64,000 bases of DNA from Streptomyces chumphonensis (GTDB lineage Bacteria > Actinomycetota > Actinomycetes > Streptomycetales > Streptomycetaceae): NCBI RefSeq assembly GCF_014779715.1, contig NZ_JACXYU010000003.1:394924-458923 (forward strand), given 5' to 3'. Shown here piece by piece: positions 8,293-16,355 of the stretch (positions are counted from its first letter, which is position 1; the number at the start of each line of letters is the position of its first letter). The notes beneath the pieces are model-generated. The model worked only from the letters and a program-made list of their open reading frames with translations, had not been told where the DNA came from and searched no databases. The translations under genes were made by a program, and so were the position numbers.

Positions 8293-9288
8293 TTGACCGC
8301 CAACGCGCTCGCCGTGTTCGGAGTCACCTCCGAAGAAGAGGCGTTGTACCGGTTCCTCCTCCGCAACCCCGGCATCCGTGCGGACGAGGTCGACCAGCGG
8401 GTCGGGTCCCCCCGGGAGGCCGTCGAGCGCGGGCTGGAGCGGCTCCGGCACCTGGGACTGCTGCGCCATGACGTCTCCGACCGGGGCCTCACCCCCACCA
8501 GCCCCGACATCGCGATGGCCCGGCTGATGGACCGTCGGCTGCAGGAGCTGCACGAGGAGATCATGCGGGTGACGACCTCCCGGTACGTCGTCGACCTGCT
8601 GCGCGCGGAGGTCGTCGATGACGAGGAGACGTCGCCGCAGGGCGTGGAGCAGCTCGTGGACCTCGGGCAGATCCGCAACCAGATCGACGAACTGGCCTTC
8701 TTCGCGCGGGAGGAGATCCTCTCCGTCGAGCCCTACACCCGGCTGACCCCGGAGAACATCACCCAGTCCCGGCCCCTGGACCTGCGCTGCCTGCGACGCG
8801 GGGTCTCCATCCGCAACGTCGTGCGCAGCGACGCCCTGGAGCACGGGCCCACCGCCGCCTACCTGCGGGAGCTGGTGGCGCACGGCGCCCGGGTCCGGGT
8901 GGCCGACGACGTCACCGAGCGCATCCTCGTCTACGACCGGCGCACGGCGCTCGTGCCCATCGACCCGGCGGACACCTCGCGGGGCGCGCTGGTGACGCGT
9001 GAGGGCGGGCTCGTGTGCAACATCATCGCCCTGTTCGAGAAGATCTGGGAGCAGGCCGACGACCTCCGGGCCAGCGGGGAGGGCGTCCGGACGCCGCCGG
9101 AGCTCACCGAGACCGAGCGGCGGGTGCTGCTGTCGATGGTCTCGGTGGGCAAGGACGAGGCGGGGGCCCGGGAGCTGGGGGTGTCGGTGCGCACCTACCG
9201 GCGGCACGTCGCCGACCTCATGCGGACCCTGGGCGCCGCCAGCCGGGTTCAGGCCGCGCTGATCGCCCGGGAACGGGGCTGGATCTGA
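8293..9288 (+). CDS. Two-HTH transcriptional regulator (winged-helix N-terminus, LuxR-type C-terminus)
   Basis: The start is TTG at 8293: GGAG lies ~9 bases upstream and no ATG or GTG gives a better N-terminus; 331 residues. Residues ~5-60 (NALAVFGVTSEEEALYRFLLRNP...REAVERGLERLRHLGLLR) form a TrmB-like winged helix. A phospholipase-D-like or sensor-type middle region follows, and ~275-330 (LTETERRVLLSMVSVGKDEA...ARELGVSVRTYRRHVADLM) is a LuxR-type helix-turn-helix. Proteins of this build are frequent pathway-specific regulators in actinobacterial RiPP clusters. It stands at the edge of the RiPP locus, convergent with the M20/unknown pair, and its 3' end overlaps the end of the 9218 gene on the other strand. 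Likely regulates precursor or operon expression (inferred). Confidence 0.8.
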   Translation: MTANALAVFGVTSEEEALYRFLLRNPGIRADEVDQRVGSPREAVERGLERLRHLGLLRHDVSDRGLTPTSPDIAMARLMDRRLQELHEEIMRVTTSRYVVDLLRAEVVDDEETSPQGVEQLVDLGQIRNQIDELAFFAREEILSVEPYTRLTPENITQSRPLDLRCLRRGVSIRNVVRSDALEHGPTAAYLRELVAHGARVRVADDVTERILVYDRRTALVPIDPADTSRGALVTREGGLVCNIIALFEKIWEQADDLRASGEGVRTPPELTETERRVLLSMVSVGKDEAGARELGVSVRTYRRHVADLMRTLGAASRVQAALIARERGWI

Positions 9289-9628
9289 CCGACCCGCGGT
9301 GTTCCTCCGCCCACCCGCGGTGTTCCTCCACCCACCCGCCCTGTTCCTCCGCCCACCCGCGCAACGCGCGGTCGGCCAGGACGTCGGCGACGGCCCGCCG
9401 CACGGCCGCCCTGCCACCGGTGCCCGGCAGGGCGACACGGAGCCGGACGTGGTCGGTCTCCACCTGCGGGACGCACCGCCAGCGCGGCGGCAGCAGACCG
9501 AGCAACCGGACCACCGTCGTCTGACCCACCGGGGCGGCGACCGAGCGGCGGACGACCACGATGTCGACGTGGCCGCCCGGCTCCGCGGCCGATCCGCGCT
9601 CCGGGCACGCCTCAGGCACGTCCCTCAT
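9218..9628 (-). CDS. Small RiPP-cluster protein of unknown function with C-terminal heptad repeats
   Basis: 136 residues from ATG 9628, which lies inside the end of the M20 gene and is preceded by GGAGGACGGCG, so the two are translationally coupled. Residues ~20-95 (VDIVVVRRSVAAPVGQT...RAVADVLADRALRGW) look like one small alpha/beta domain, unrecognised. The C-terminus carries three 7-residue repeats (GWAEEQG, GWVEEHR, GWAEEHR) encoded by 21-base direct repeats, then a disordered basic tail that overlaps the 3' end of the opposite regulator gene. No cysteine pair or membrane segment suggests an enzyme or transporter. It could be an accessory maturation or immunity protein; this rests only on position. 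Confidence 0.55.
   Translation of the reverse strand: MRDVPEACPERGSAAEPGGHVDIVVVRRSVAAPVGQTTVVRLLGLLPPRWRCVPQVETDHVRLRVALPGTGGRAAVRRAVADVLADRALRGWAEEQGGWVEEHRGWAEEHRGSVRSSPVPGRSARPEPGWRRPGSA
9292..9354. repeat. Three tandem 21-base direct repeats
   Basis: Three copies of a 21-base unit (ACCCGCGGTGTTCCTCCGCC and close variants) at 9292-9312, 9313-9333 and 9334-9354. They differ at 1-3 positions and stay in frame in the leftward gene as 7-residue repeats, so they may vary in copy number between strains. Confidence 0.8.
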
Positions 9629-10907
9629 CGCCGTCCTCCGCTCGCGGCCGGCCGCCGGCCAACTCGTGCCGGGCGGCACTCACCAACGCCCGCACCCCGG
9701 CGGGCAGTGCCGTGCGGACGTCCGGGGCGAAGTGCGGTGAGTGGTTGCCCGGCGGCCCGCCCGGGCGGTCGCCGGCCGCACGCCACTCCCGGACACCGGT
9801 CGCGCCCAGCATCCAGTAGCCCGTGCGCACGTGCCGGACGCCGTGCAGCGCGGCTCCGGCGGGCCCGTACCAGGCGAAGTCCTCGGTGGCCGTCGCCGGA
9901 TGCCACGTCAGCACCCGGGCGGCCCCGAGGACGTCGGTGTGCACGCCCCGCAGCGCGTCGGTGGTACCCGGGTCGGGGACGAGCGCCGGAGAGCGCGAGT
10001 CGACGGACAGGGTGGGCTCGGCGGGGCATCCGGAGGCCGTGCTCTCGGCGCGCACGATGCGCCGGACGGCCTCCGTCACGCGGTCCAGCGCGGCCTCGGT
10101 GAAGCCGCGCACCCCGATCGCGAGCCGCGCCGCGTCGGGGACGACGTTGGCCCGCTCCCCGGCGTGCAGTGCGCCGACGGTGAGGACGACCTGCTCGGCG
10201 GGGGCGGTCTCCCGGGCCACGACGCCCTGGAGCCGCATCACGACGGCGGCCGCGGTGAGCACCGGGTCGACCGTCAGGTGCGGGGCTCCGGCGTGTCCGC
10301 CCCGGCCGTGCACGACGACGTCGAGTGTCACCCCGCCGGCGAGGACGGGGGCGCCCGCCGCGACGTGGGCGACGGTCCCCGCCGGGAGCGGAGCGGTGTG
10401 CTGGGCCAGCGCGACGTGCGGGGTGCCGAACCGCTCGTACAGCCCGTCGGCGAGCATCGCGCGGGCACCGCTCAGCGTCTCCTCGGACGGTTGCCCGACG
10501 ACCAGGAGCGTGCCGCTCCAGCCCGACCGGTCACGGGCCAGGACGGTGACGGCCCCGGCGAGCGCCGCGAGGTGCAGGTCGTGGCCGCAGGCGTGCATGA
10601 CCCCCGGCACGGTGCTGGCGTAGGGCAGGCCGGTCTCCTCCGGCACCGGCAGCGCGTCGAGTTCGGCCCGCAGCAGCACCGTGGGTCCGGGTCCGTTGGC
10701 CAGGACGCCGACCACGCCGTGCCCCCCGACCCCCCGGGTGACGGTGCAGCCCTCCCGGGCCAGCCGACGGGCGAACGCCTCGGCCGTGCGCCGTTCGTCT
10801 CCGGACAGCTCGGGGTGGGCGTGCAGGTCGAGGTAGAAGGCCACGGTGTCGCGCAGGACGTCCTGGGGCACGGTGGCGGCCGACGGCGGGCTCGGCGCTG
10901 AGGTCAT
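9612..10907 (-). CDS. M20-family amidohydrolase/metallopeptidase in the RiPP locus
   Basis: 431 residues; ATG 10907 is chosen because AAGGAACCGCACG precedes it. Hallmarks of the M20D (hippurate hydrolase/aminoacylase-like) family are present: LHAHPELSGDERRTAEA at the N-terminus, LRAELDALPVPEETGLPYAS, MHACGHDLHLAAL supplying the metal Cys/His, PSEETLSGARAML with the catalytic Glu, and TEDFAWY near the C-terminus. The family removes N-acyl groups or splits small amides using two metal ions in the cytoplasm. The gene starts 200 bases from the precursor gene and points away from it. A role in trimming the N-terminus or removing an acyl group from the modified peptide, or in resistance, is plausible but not shown. 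It may equally be a housekeeping neighbour. Confidence 0.88.
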   Translation of the reverse strand: MTSAPSPPSAATVPQDVLRDTVAFYLDLHAHPELSGDERRTAEAFARRLAREGCTVTRGVGGHGVVGVLANGPGPTVLLRAELDALPVPEETGLPYASTVPGVMHACGHDLHLAALAGAVTVLARDRSGWSGTLLVVGQPSEETLSGARAMLADGLYERFGTPHVALAQHTAPLPAGTVAHVAAGAPVLAGGVTLDVVVHGRGGHAGAPHLTVDPVLTAAAVVMRLQGVVARETAPAEQVVLTVGALHAGERANVVPDAARLAIGVRGFTEAALDRVTEAVRRIVRAESTASGCPAEPTLSVDSRSPALVPDPGTTDALRGVHTDVLGAARVLTWHPATATEDFAWYGPAGAALHGVRHVRTGYWMLGATGVREWRAAGDRPGGPPGNHSPHFAPDVRTALPAGVRALVSAARHELAGGRPRAEDGDEGRA

Positions 10908-10971
10908 CGTGCGGTTCCTTCCACGCAGGGGGTACGAGGGTGCGGCCCCCGCCGCGCCGGGGCCGCACGTC

Positions 10972-11005
10972 CCGCTGACAGCGGGTGTCAGCGGAGTGTC
11001 AGCGG
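10972..11005 (+). promoter_or_regulatory. SARP-like direct repeats in the precursor promoter region
   Basis: TGTCAGCGG occurs twice in direct orientation with 11-base periodicity (10986-10994 and 10997-11005) and once inverted (10972-10980, forming a 9-base inverted repeat with the second copy). Heptamer direct repeats at 11-base spacing are the known binding pattern of SARP activators, and a SARP is encoded in the facing operon. The repeats lie ~100 bases upstream of the precursor ATG, between it and the divergent M20 gene. Confidence 0.55.
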
Positions 11006-11107
11006 CAGCGGGGCCGATGTGCGAGCGCCGCACCGTCCAATGGGAGGGCGGTGCGGGGACGTCCATCCGGGACAGCCGGTGACCCGCGCGGCAGTTGGGA
11101 GACCACC

Positions 11108-11281
11108 ATGGACAAGACGCAGCTCACCACCCTGGCCGACGAGATCCTGGAGCTGGAGTCCGAGACCTTCGAGATCTCCGACTACTCCGACGCCGCCGAG
11201 GTCGTCCTGGCCGGTTCCACCTCCTGCTCCTCGACCTCCACCTGCTCCTCCACGACGAGCACGACCTCCTGCTCGGCCTGA
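11108..11281 (+). CDS. RiPP precursor peptide with Ser/Thr/Cys-only core
   Basis: 57 residues from ATG 11108. The leader (1-36) is acidic and helical: MDKTQLTTLADEILELESE, then TFEISDYSDAAEVVLAG, a type seen in thiazolylpeptide and goadsporin-like precursors. The proposed core is residues 37-57: ten Ser, seven Thr and three Cys (C40, C46, C55), ending in a single Ala. No other residue type interrupts it. With two cyclodehydratases, a dehydrogenase and a split dehydratase nearby, Cys/Ser/Thr can become thiazoles and (methyl)oxazoles and the rest Dha/Dhb. The cleavage site after G36 is inferred. The gene is a single transcription unit facing the end of the biosynthetic operon, with a bidirectional terminator between them. 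The ribosome-binding site is weak (GGGAGACCACC, 11101 region). Confidence 0.92.
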   Translation: MDKTQLTTLADEILELESETFEISDYSDAAEVVLAGSTSCSSTSTCSSTTSTTSCSA

Positions 11282-11304
11282 GGTCCCCCGCCTCCGGGCG
11301 GCGT

Positions 11305-11346
11305 GACGGCCCTTCCCCCTCCGCTCGCGGAGGAGGAAGGGCCGTC
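11305..11346. terminator. Bidirectional terminator between precursor gene and biosynthetic operon
   Basis: A 12-base perfect outer stem (GACGGCCCTTCC / GGAAGGGCCGTC) encloses a second 7-base stem (CCTCCGC/GCGGAGG). It sits between two converging stop codons (11281 and 11368) and should end both transcripts. Confidence 0.85.
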
Positions 11347-11367
11347 CTGCGTGGTCCGGGCGGCGGT

Positions 11368-13392
11368 TCAGGGGAAGGGATGCGGGGCGGACGCCAGCTC
11401 CCGCGGGGTCAGGTCCCGCTCGGCACGGCCCGCCCGCCGCAGACCGGAGAGCATCCGGGGCATGCGCGGGGCACGCTGCCTGCTCCAGCCGAAGTCCAGC
11501 GGCAGCAGGCCGGGCACGTGGGTGCTGACGGTGCGCAGGCCCATGCGCGACTGCTCGGGCGTGGTCTGGTCCACCGCGATGACGTCGTGTCCGGCGGCCA
11601 CCAGGTCGTCCCGCACGAGCGTGAGCTCCTCCAGCAGGTCGGCTCCGCCCGGCCGCCGGGCACCCTCCCAGCCGGGGAAGGACTCGGCCAGCGGCAGGAT
11701 GCCCTCCGGTTCCAGGAAGGACGTGGCGTGCTCGGCCATCCGCGGCAGACCGTACAGCTGGGCGTGGTCCTTCAGTTGCCGGACCTGGGTGAAGTCCTGC
11801 GCCATGGCCTCCAGTTCGTGCCGCCGCTCGGCCACCTGGCCGGGCAGGTGCGGGATGTAGGTGAGCACCTCGCACAGCGCGGCGCCGACGGTGCGCTCGG
11901 GGTCGAATCCGGCGGCGGCGGCGAAGGAGAGGGTGCCGGGGCCGCCGTCGCTGCGCACCGCGAGGGCCGTCACCACCGGCACGCCGTTCCCCATCCGGGT
12001 GTCGTAGGCGCGGACGTCGTAGCCGTGCAGCGCGGCCCGGTCCCGCAGTGAGCGGATGCCGGTGCCCCGGCAGGAGTCCAGGTCGATCCCGGTGAGCGCG
12101 GGCCGCGCGTACCACGCCAGGAGGAACGCGTCGCGTTCGATCAGTTCGAGGAGGCCGAAGAGGACGGCCTCCTCCAGACCGCCGCCGGTGGCACAGCCGT
12201 TGGAACACTCGAAGACGAAGTTGTCGGCCGCCACGCCCGCGCTGTAGTGCACCAGCCGGGCGGGCACGAGCACCGGTTCGTCGTCGCGCAGCGAGTGGCC
12301 CCACACCCAGGGGATCGGGCGGTCGGGGTCGAAGGGGCTGACCAGGGGATCGGTCGCGTACGTCTCGGGGGCGTAGGTGCCGCACTCCCGGGGGTCCAGC
12401 ACCCGCAGCCCGGCCTCCCGCAGGTCGTGGAACGAGCGCTCGACCGGGGACGTCCCCCGGCGCCGGTGGGTGCCCGCGTACCGTTCGAGCCCCTCCAGGT
12501 AGGCCAGCGTGCGGCTGGCGGCGTAGGCGTCGGCCTGGCCGCTCCAGGTCACGTCGTTCAGCCCCGCGTAGCCGCGCACGAAGTGCGAGCCGGCCACCGG
12601 TGCCGTCGTCGTGGAGGCCGGGTTGAGCCAGGTGCCGGAGCCGAGCGCTCCGCACACGGGGTTGGCGAGGGCCAGCGTCGGCAGCGGGTAGGCGTCGGCC
12701 GGTCGCCCGCGAGACCCGGAGGGGTCCGTCTTGACGGCGGTCCGCAACCGCATGCGGGCGTCCTCCGGAGTGTCGGGGCGGGGCCGGACGCAGTGCGGGC
12801 ACAGGGGTTCGGGCAGCAGCGGGAAGCGGGCCGTGGCCAGGGTGGCCAGGTCCACCCGGACGACCTGGCGCAGCCGGGTGTCCGGCGCGTCCGGCCGTGC
12901 CGCGGGGTCGGCCGGACGCGCCGGGGCCGGGCCGCCGGCCGCCACGCGGTAGGCGGCCCACACGGCGTCCACCATCCAGGGCGTGAGCACCGGCCAGGCC
13001 CGGGCGCCGGCGGGCGGCTCGCCGAGCTCCAGTGCCTCGCGTTCGGAGCGGCTGCGCAGCCGCTGCCAGCGCATGGCCAGGCACCGGCCGCAGGCGGGCG
13101 GGGCCTGGGGCGGCGCGGTGGTGTCCGTACCCCAGGGCCCCAGCAGGACGGCTCGGGCGGTCAGGTGCACGGTGGCGGCGGGCCGGGCCCCGGCGTGCGG
13201 GTCCGGGTGGCCGGCGCCGAGCGTGTCGGCGGCTCCGAGCGGCACGACCCGGGGCTCCGGGAGCGTCTCACCGGGGGGCAGGTCCCGGTGGCGGGCGAGG
13301 AGCCGACGCTCCAGCGCGGCCCGGGCGGCCTCCAGGGGGGCGCCCGCGGTGTCCGGAGTCGCCGGGGTCGCGGCGGGGGTGGTCGCGGTCAT
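11368..13392 (-). CDS. YcaO-family cyclodehydratase, copy 1 (SagD-type, last gene of operon)
   Basis: 674 residues from ATG 13392, overlapping the permease stop (ATGA). The N-terminal ~230 residues hold two CxxC pairs (C101/C104 and C198/C201), a zinc site typical of the partner-type extension in azoline-forming proteins. The YcaO domain follows (~240-674): LEGLER (299-304), then the EELL-type ATP-binding stretch ending ELIERD (E419-R420-D421), and the C-terminus ends PHPFP, the PxPxP tail that marks azoline-forming YcaO enzymes. It phosphorylates the backbone amide with ATP and closes Cys, Ser or Thr side chains to azolines. It parallels the copy at 21874-23817 but is clearly divergent, so a different residue preference is likely. 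Thioamidation is less likely, since no TfuA is present and the PxPxP tail is intact. Confidence 0.92.
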   Translation of the reverse strand: MTATTPAATPATPDTAGAPLEAARAALERRLLARHRDLPPGETLPEPRVVPLGAADTLGAGHPDPHAGARPAATVHLTARAVLLGPWGTDTTAPPQAPPACGRCLAMRWQRLRSRSEREALELGEPPAGARAWPVLTPWMVDAVWAAYRVAAGGPAPARPADPAARPDAPDTRLRQVVRVDLATLATARFPLLPEPLCPHCVRPRPDTPEDARMRLRTAVKTDPSGSRGRPADAYPLPTLALANPVCGALGSGTWLNPASTTTAPVAGSHFVRGYAGLNDVTWSGQADAYAASRTLAYLEGLERYAGTHRRRGTSPVERSFHDLREAGLRVLDPRECGTYAPETYATDPLVSPFDPDRPIPWVWGHSLRDDEPVLVPARLVHYSAGVAADNFVFECSNGCATGGGLEEAVLFGLLELIERDAFLLAWYARPALTGIDLDSCRGTGIRSLRDRAALHGYDVRAYDTRMGNGVPVVTALAVRSDGGPGTLSFAAAAGFDPERTVGAALCEVLTYIPHLPGQVAERRHELEAMAQDFTQVRQLKDHAQLYGLPRMAEHATSFLEPEGILPLAESFPGWEGARRPGGADLLEELTLVRDDLVAAGHDVIAVDQTTPEQSRMGLRTVSTHVPGLLPLDFGWSRQRAPRMPRMLSGLRRAGRAERDLTPRELASAPHPFP

Positions 13393-14144
13393 GTGCGGTC
13401 GCTCCAGCGGAAGGTCCGCAGCCCGAGAAGGCCGAAGACGAGGGCGAAGGCGGCCAGTCCTCCGCATGCCGCCAGGACGTCGGTGGCGCCGCCGTCGCCG
13501 GTCACGGCGGCGGAGACGCCGTCGTTGAAGTAGCGCAGCGGCAGCGCCCAGGAGAGGGTCTGCAGCCAGGAGGGCATGGCGTCCAGCGGGTAGAAGGAGC
13601 CGGAGAGGAAGGCCATGGGCACCATCACGCAGTTGGCCACGGCGGCGACGGCCTCCGGCGTCCGGGTGAAGGAGCCGATGACGACGCCGATGGCCAGGAA
13701 CGCGGTGATGCCGAGGAGCAGCACCGGCAGGGCGAGCGGCCAGTCGCCCGAGAGCTCCAGCCCGAACGGCGGCAGAAGCGCGGTGAGGACGAAGACCGCG
13801 GCCTGGACGAGTCCGATGACCAGCGCCAGGCCGTAGCGGGAGCCGATGACGGCGGAGAGCCGGGTGGGCGTCATCCGGATGAGCCGCAGCAGGTCGTCGC
13901 GCCGCCACTGCATGAGGACGAACGCCACACCGAACACGGCGGCGTTGGCGACGCCCCAGGAGAGCACTCCCGGGGCGATGTAGGAGATGTAGGGGCGCCC
14001 GGTCTCGTCGACCTCCTGACCGGAGAAGATCAGCCCGAACACCACCAGGAACAGCAGCGGGAAGGCAAAGGTGAAGAAGAGGGTGGTCTTGTCCCGGGTG
14101 TAGGCCCGGTAGCCGGCCGCGCTCAGGGCCGCGTATGCGCTCAT
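13389..14144 (-). CDS. ABC-2 type transporter permease
   Basis: 251 residues with six hydrophobic segments in the ABC-2 pattern (for example LFFTFAFPLLFLVVFGLIF, VLSWGVANAAVFGVAFVLM, ALPVLLLGITAFLAIGVVIG and a C-terminal LAACGGLAAFALVFGLLGL). The late motif SGSFYPLDAMPSWLQTLSWALPLRYFNDG is typical of drug/peptide exporters of this family. The gene follows the ATPase by 43 bases, and its stop overlaps the start of the YcaO copy 1 gene. It should form the membrane half of the exporter for the mature peptide and so give self-protection. Confidence 0.9.
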   Translation of the reverse strand: MSAYAALSAAGYRAYTRDKTTLFFTFAFPLLFLVVFGLIFSGQEVDETGRPYISYIAPGVLSWGVANAAVFGVAFVLMQWRRDDLLRLIRMTPTRLSAVIGSRYGLALVIGLVQAAVFVLTALLPPFGLELSGDWPLALPVLLLGITAFLAIGVVIGSFTRTPEAVAAVANCVMVPMAFLSGSFYPLDAMPSWLQTLSWALPLRYFNDGVSAAVTGDGGATDVLAACGGLAAFALVFGLLGLRTFRWSDRT

Positions 14145-14187
14145 GCAGGTGCTCCGAAGACGTTGCGGGGGAGTGGCGGGACGGCGG

Positions 14188-15138
14188 TCAGCCGGCGGTG
14201 CCGGTGAGCTGCAGGTAGACGTCCTCCAGGCTCGGGGTGCGGGTCCGCACGCCCTCCAGCCCGGCGACCTCGGCGACCGCGGCGAGCACCGGCCCGGAGT
14301 CCTCCGTCTCCAGCACCACCACGTCGCCGTCCGTCGTCACGTTCAGGACACCGGGCAGCGAGCGGGCGGTGGGCAGCGGCAGCCGTTCGGCGGGCACCAG
14401 GAGCCGTGTCGTGGTGGCACCGGCGGTGATCAGCCGGTGCGGGGTGTCCAGGGCGGTGATGCGGCCGCGGACCATGATCGCCACCCGGTCGCAGAGTTCC
14501 TCGGCCTCGTCGAGGTGGTGGGTGGTGTAGACGATCGTGCGGCCGGCGCCCTTGAGGCCGCGCAGCACCTCCCACAGGTCCCGCCGCGCCTGCGGGTCGA
14601 GGGAGGCGGTCGGCTCGTCCAGGAAGATGAGCTCGGGATCGTGGACGAGGGCGGCGGCGATGGCCAGGCGCTGCCGCTGTCCACCGGAGAGGTCGTCCAC
14701 CCGGACGTCGCCGTGCTCGGTGAGGCCGACGGCGGCGAGGGTGCTCTCCGCCCGGGCCCGGTCGGCGCCGTACAGGGCGGCGACGGTGCGCAGGTGCTCG
14801 CGGGCGGTCAGCCGCACGAAGAAGGCCGACGCCTGGGTCTGTACGCCCAGGCGGGGGAGTAGTTGCACGTCCCGGGGCCAGGGGCGGTGGCCGAGTACGG
14901 TGACCGTCCCCGCGTCGGCGCGCCGCAGTCCCTCCATGATCTCCACCACCGTGGTCTTGCCCGCGCCGTTGGGCCCGAGCAGTCCGAAGAACTCCCCGCG
15001 GCCGACCCGCAGGCTCACCCCGTCCACGGCGCGCACGTCCCCGTACCGCTTGTGGACGTCCTCCAGGACGACGGCCGGTTCGGGCGCGCCCTCCGCCGGG
15101 GCGTCGGTGGCCTGGCTCGGCCGGTGGTTCGTGGTCAC
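14188..15138 (-). CDS. ABC transporter ATP-binding protein
   Basis: 316 residues from GTG 15138, behind AAGGAGTCCACC. Walker A is GPNGAGKTT, the signature LSGGQRQRLAIA, Walker B LIFLDEPTASLD and the H-loop YTTHHLDEAEELCDR. The C-terminal ~90 residues form the regulatory extension usual in DrrA-like drug exporters. It pairs with the permease encoded 43 bases downstream. A 26-base gap separates it from the M50 gene upstream. Confidence 0.93.
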   Translation of the reverse strand: MTTNHRPSQATDAPAEGAPEPAVVLEDVHKRYGDVRAVDGVSLRVGRGEFFGLLGPNGAGKTTVVEIMEGLRRADAGTVTVLGHRPWPRDVQLLPRLGVQTQASAFFVRLTAREHLRTVAALYGADRARAESTLAAVGLTEHGDVRVDDLSGGQRQRLAIAAALVHDPELIFLDEPTASLDPQARRDLWEVLRGLKGAGRTIVYTTHHLDEAEELCDRVAIMVRGRITALDTPHRLITAGATTTRLLVPAERLPLPTARSLPGVLNVTTDGDVVVLETEDSGPVLAAVAEVAGLEGVRTRTPSLEDVYLQLTGTAG

Positions 15139-15164
15139 GGTGGACTCCTTACGGGGGCGAAGCG

Positions 15165-16355
15165 TTACGCGGTGGTGAGGATGTGGCGGACGAGGAGGAC
15201 GGCACCGGTCAGCAGGAGCAGCACGACGCCGACGGCCCCGGCCGCGTAGGCGCGGTAGGCGCGGCGGGCCCGAGCGGGATAGCGGGCGGCCTCGGGGTCC
15301 CGGCGCAGGGCGAGCCCGACGTAGCGGCGGCTGGAGGCGGCCAGTTCGGCGGTGCCGAGGAGCTGGGCGACGACCTTGTAGCCGTCCAGCGGCGGCAGCG
15401 GAACGAGCATGGCGAGCGCCTGGAGCGCGCCGAGGAAGAGGAAGCCGCCGAGCGCCTGACCGGTCGCGCCCGGCGGGCGGGCCAGGGCCCACAGCCCGAA
15501 GAACGGGAGCAGGAGGAGGAGGTTGGTGACGGCCCCGGCGAGGGCGGTGGCGATCCGGGCCGTGCGCCCGGGCAGGTAGAGGTAGTCCTCGACCGTGCAG
15601 TACATGATCACCACGGGGAACCGCCAGCGGAGGCCGATCTCGCCGACGCGTCCTCCGTAGTGCCGGGCGACGAGGCCGTGGGCCAACTCGTGCAGCGCCG
15701 TGCTCAGCCACAGCAGGGTCGCGCCGGCTGTGAGCAGCACCGGGTTGCGGAACAACTCCACCGCTCCGGTCGCGAGTTCACCGACGTGCCAGGCCAGCAC
15801 GAGGGTCATCGCACCGACCAGGAACAGCAGCGGAACCGCCCACCGCCGTGCCAGCAGGAAGCCGAGCGCTTCGTGCAGCCGTCCCGCCGTCGCGTGGGCG
15901 TCCGCGACGAGCCGGACGCTGCCGGCGAGCACGCCGTTGCCCCCGCGCCCCCTCCCGCGCCCGTCGGCCGTACCGCCCCCGGACGCCTCCGCGCTCCCGC
16001 CCCCCGCCGTACCGGGGGGCTCGGCCGGGGCGGGACCGCCCGCCAGCAGGCCGCGCCCGCCCAGGAGTCCGAGGATCTGACGCCAGTGGCCCTCGCCCAG
16101 CCGCCTGCCGTACGCCCGCGCGTACGCCGCGCCGATCTCGTCCGGCGTGCGGGTGCCGTCCATGCGGGTGATGAGGAAGTGCTCCTTCACCCCGACCTGG
16201 AAGGACTGGCCCGAGGCGGTGTCCTTCACCAGGTGCACCCGGCGCGGCCCGTGCAGGACCTCACCGCTGACCAGCACCCCGGGCCGCAGCGCGGGACGGT
16301 AGCCGTCCTCGGGTCGCGGGGGCGCCGCCCGGCCCGGTGGTCCCTCGGCACTCAC
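15165..16355 (-). CDS. Membrane-bound M50 metalloprotease with N-terminal PqqD-like domain
   Basis: 396 residues from GTG 16355, overlapping the previous stop by 4 bases (GTGA). Residues ~22-107 (ALRPGVLVSGEVLHGPRRV...HFLITRMDGTRTPDEIGAAY) resemble a PqqD/RRE-type peptide-binding winged helix. A Gly-rich linker (~110-142) leads to six or so membrane segments with H222-E-L-A-H226, the zinc motif of site-2 protease family M50, and VPLPPLDGYKV supplying the third ligand (Asp). A protease that carries its own leader-binding module, inside the modification operon, is the best candidate for cutting the leader peptide at or in the membrane, coupled to the adjacent ABC exporter. Alternatives are a sensor or immunity role. 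The zinc site is complete, so activity is expected. Confidence 0.85.
   Translation of the reverse strand: MSAEGPPGRAAPPRPEDGYRPALRPGVLVSGEVLHGPRRVHLVKDTASGQSFQVGVKEHFLITRMDGTRTPDEIGAAYARAYGRRLGEGHWRQILGLLGGRGLLAGGPAPAEPPGTAGGGSAEASGGGTADGRGRGRGGNGVLAGSVRLVADAHATAGRLHEALGFLLARRWAVPLLFLVGAMTLVLAWHVGELATGAVELFRNPVLLTAGATLLWLSTALHELAHGLVARHYGGRVGEIGLRWRFPVVIMYCTVEDYLYLPGRTARIATALAGAVTNLLLLLPFFGLWALARPPGATGQALGGFLFLGALQALAMLVPLPPLDGYKVVAQLLGTAELAASSRRYVGLALRRDPEAARYPARARRAYRAYAAGAVGVVLLLLTGAVLLVRHILTTA

Noticed and set aside
11368..13392. YcaO copy 1 as a thioamide-forming enzyme
   Set aside because: It retains the PxPxP tail and the zinc-site extension of azoline-forming enzymes, and no TfuA gene is present.
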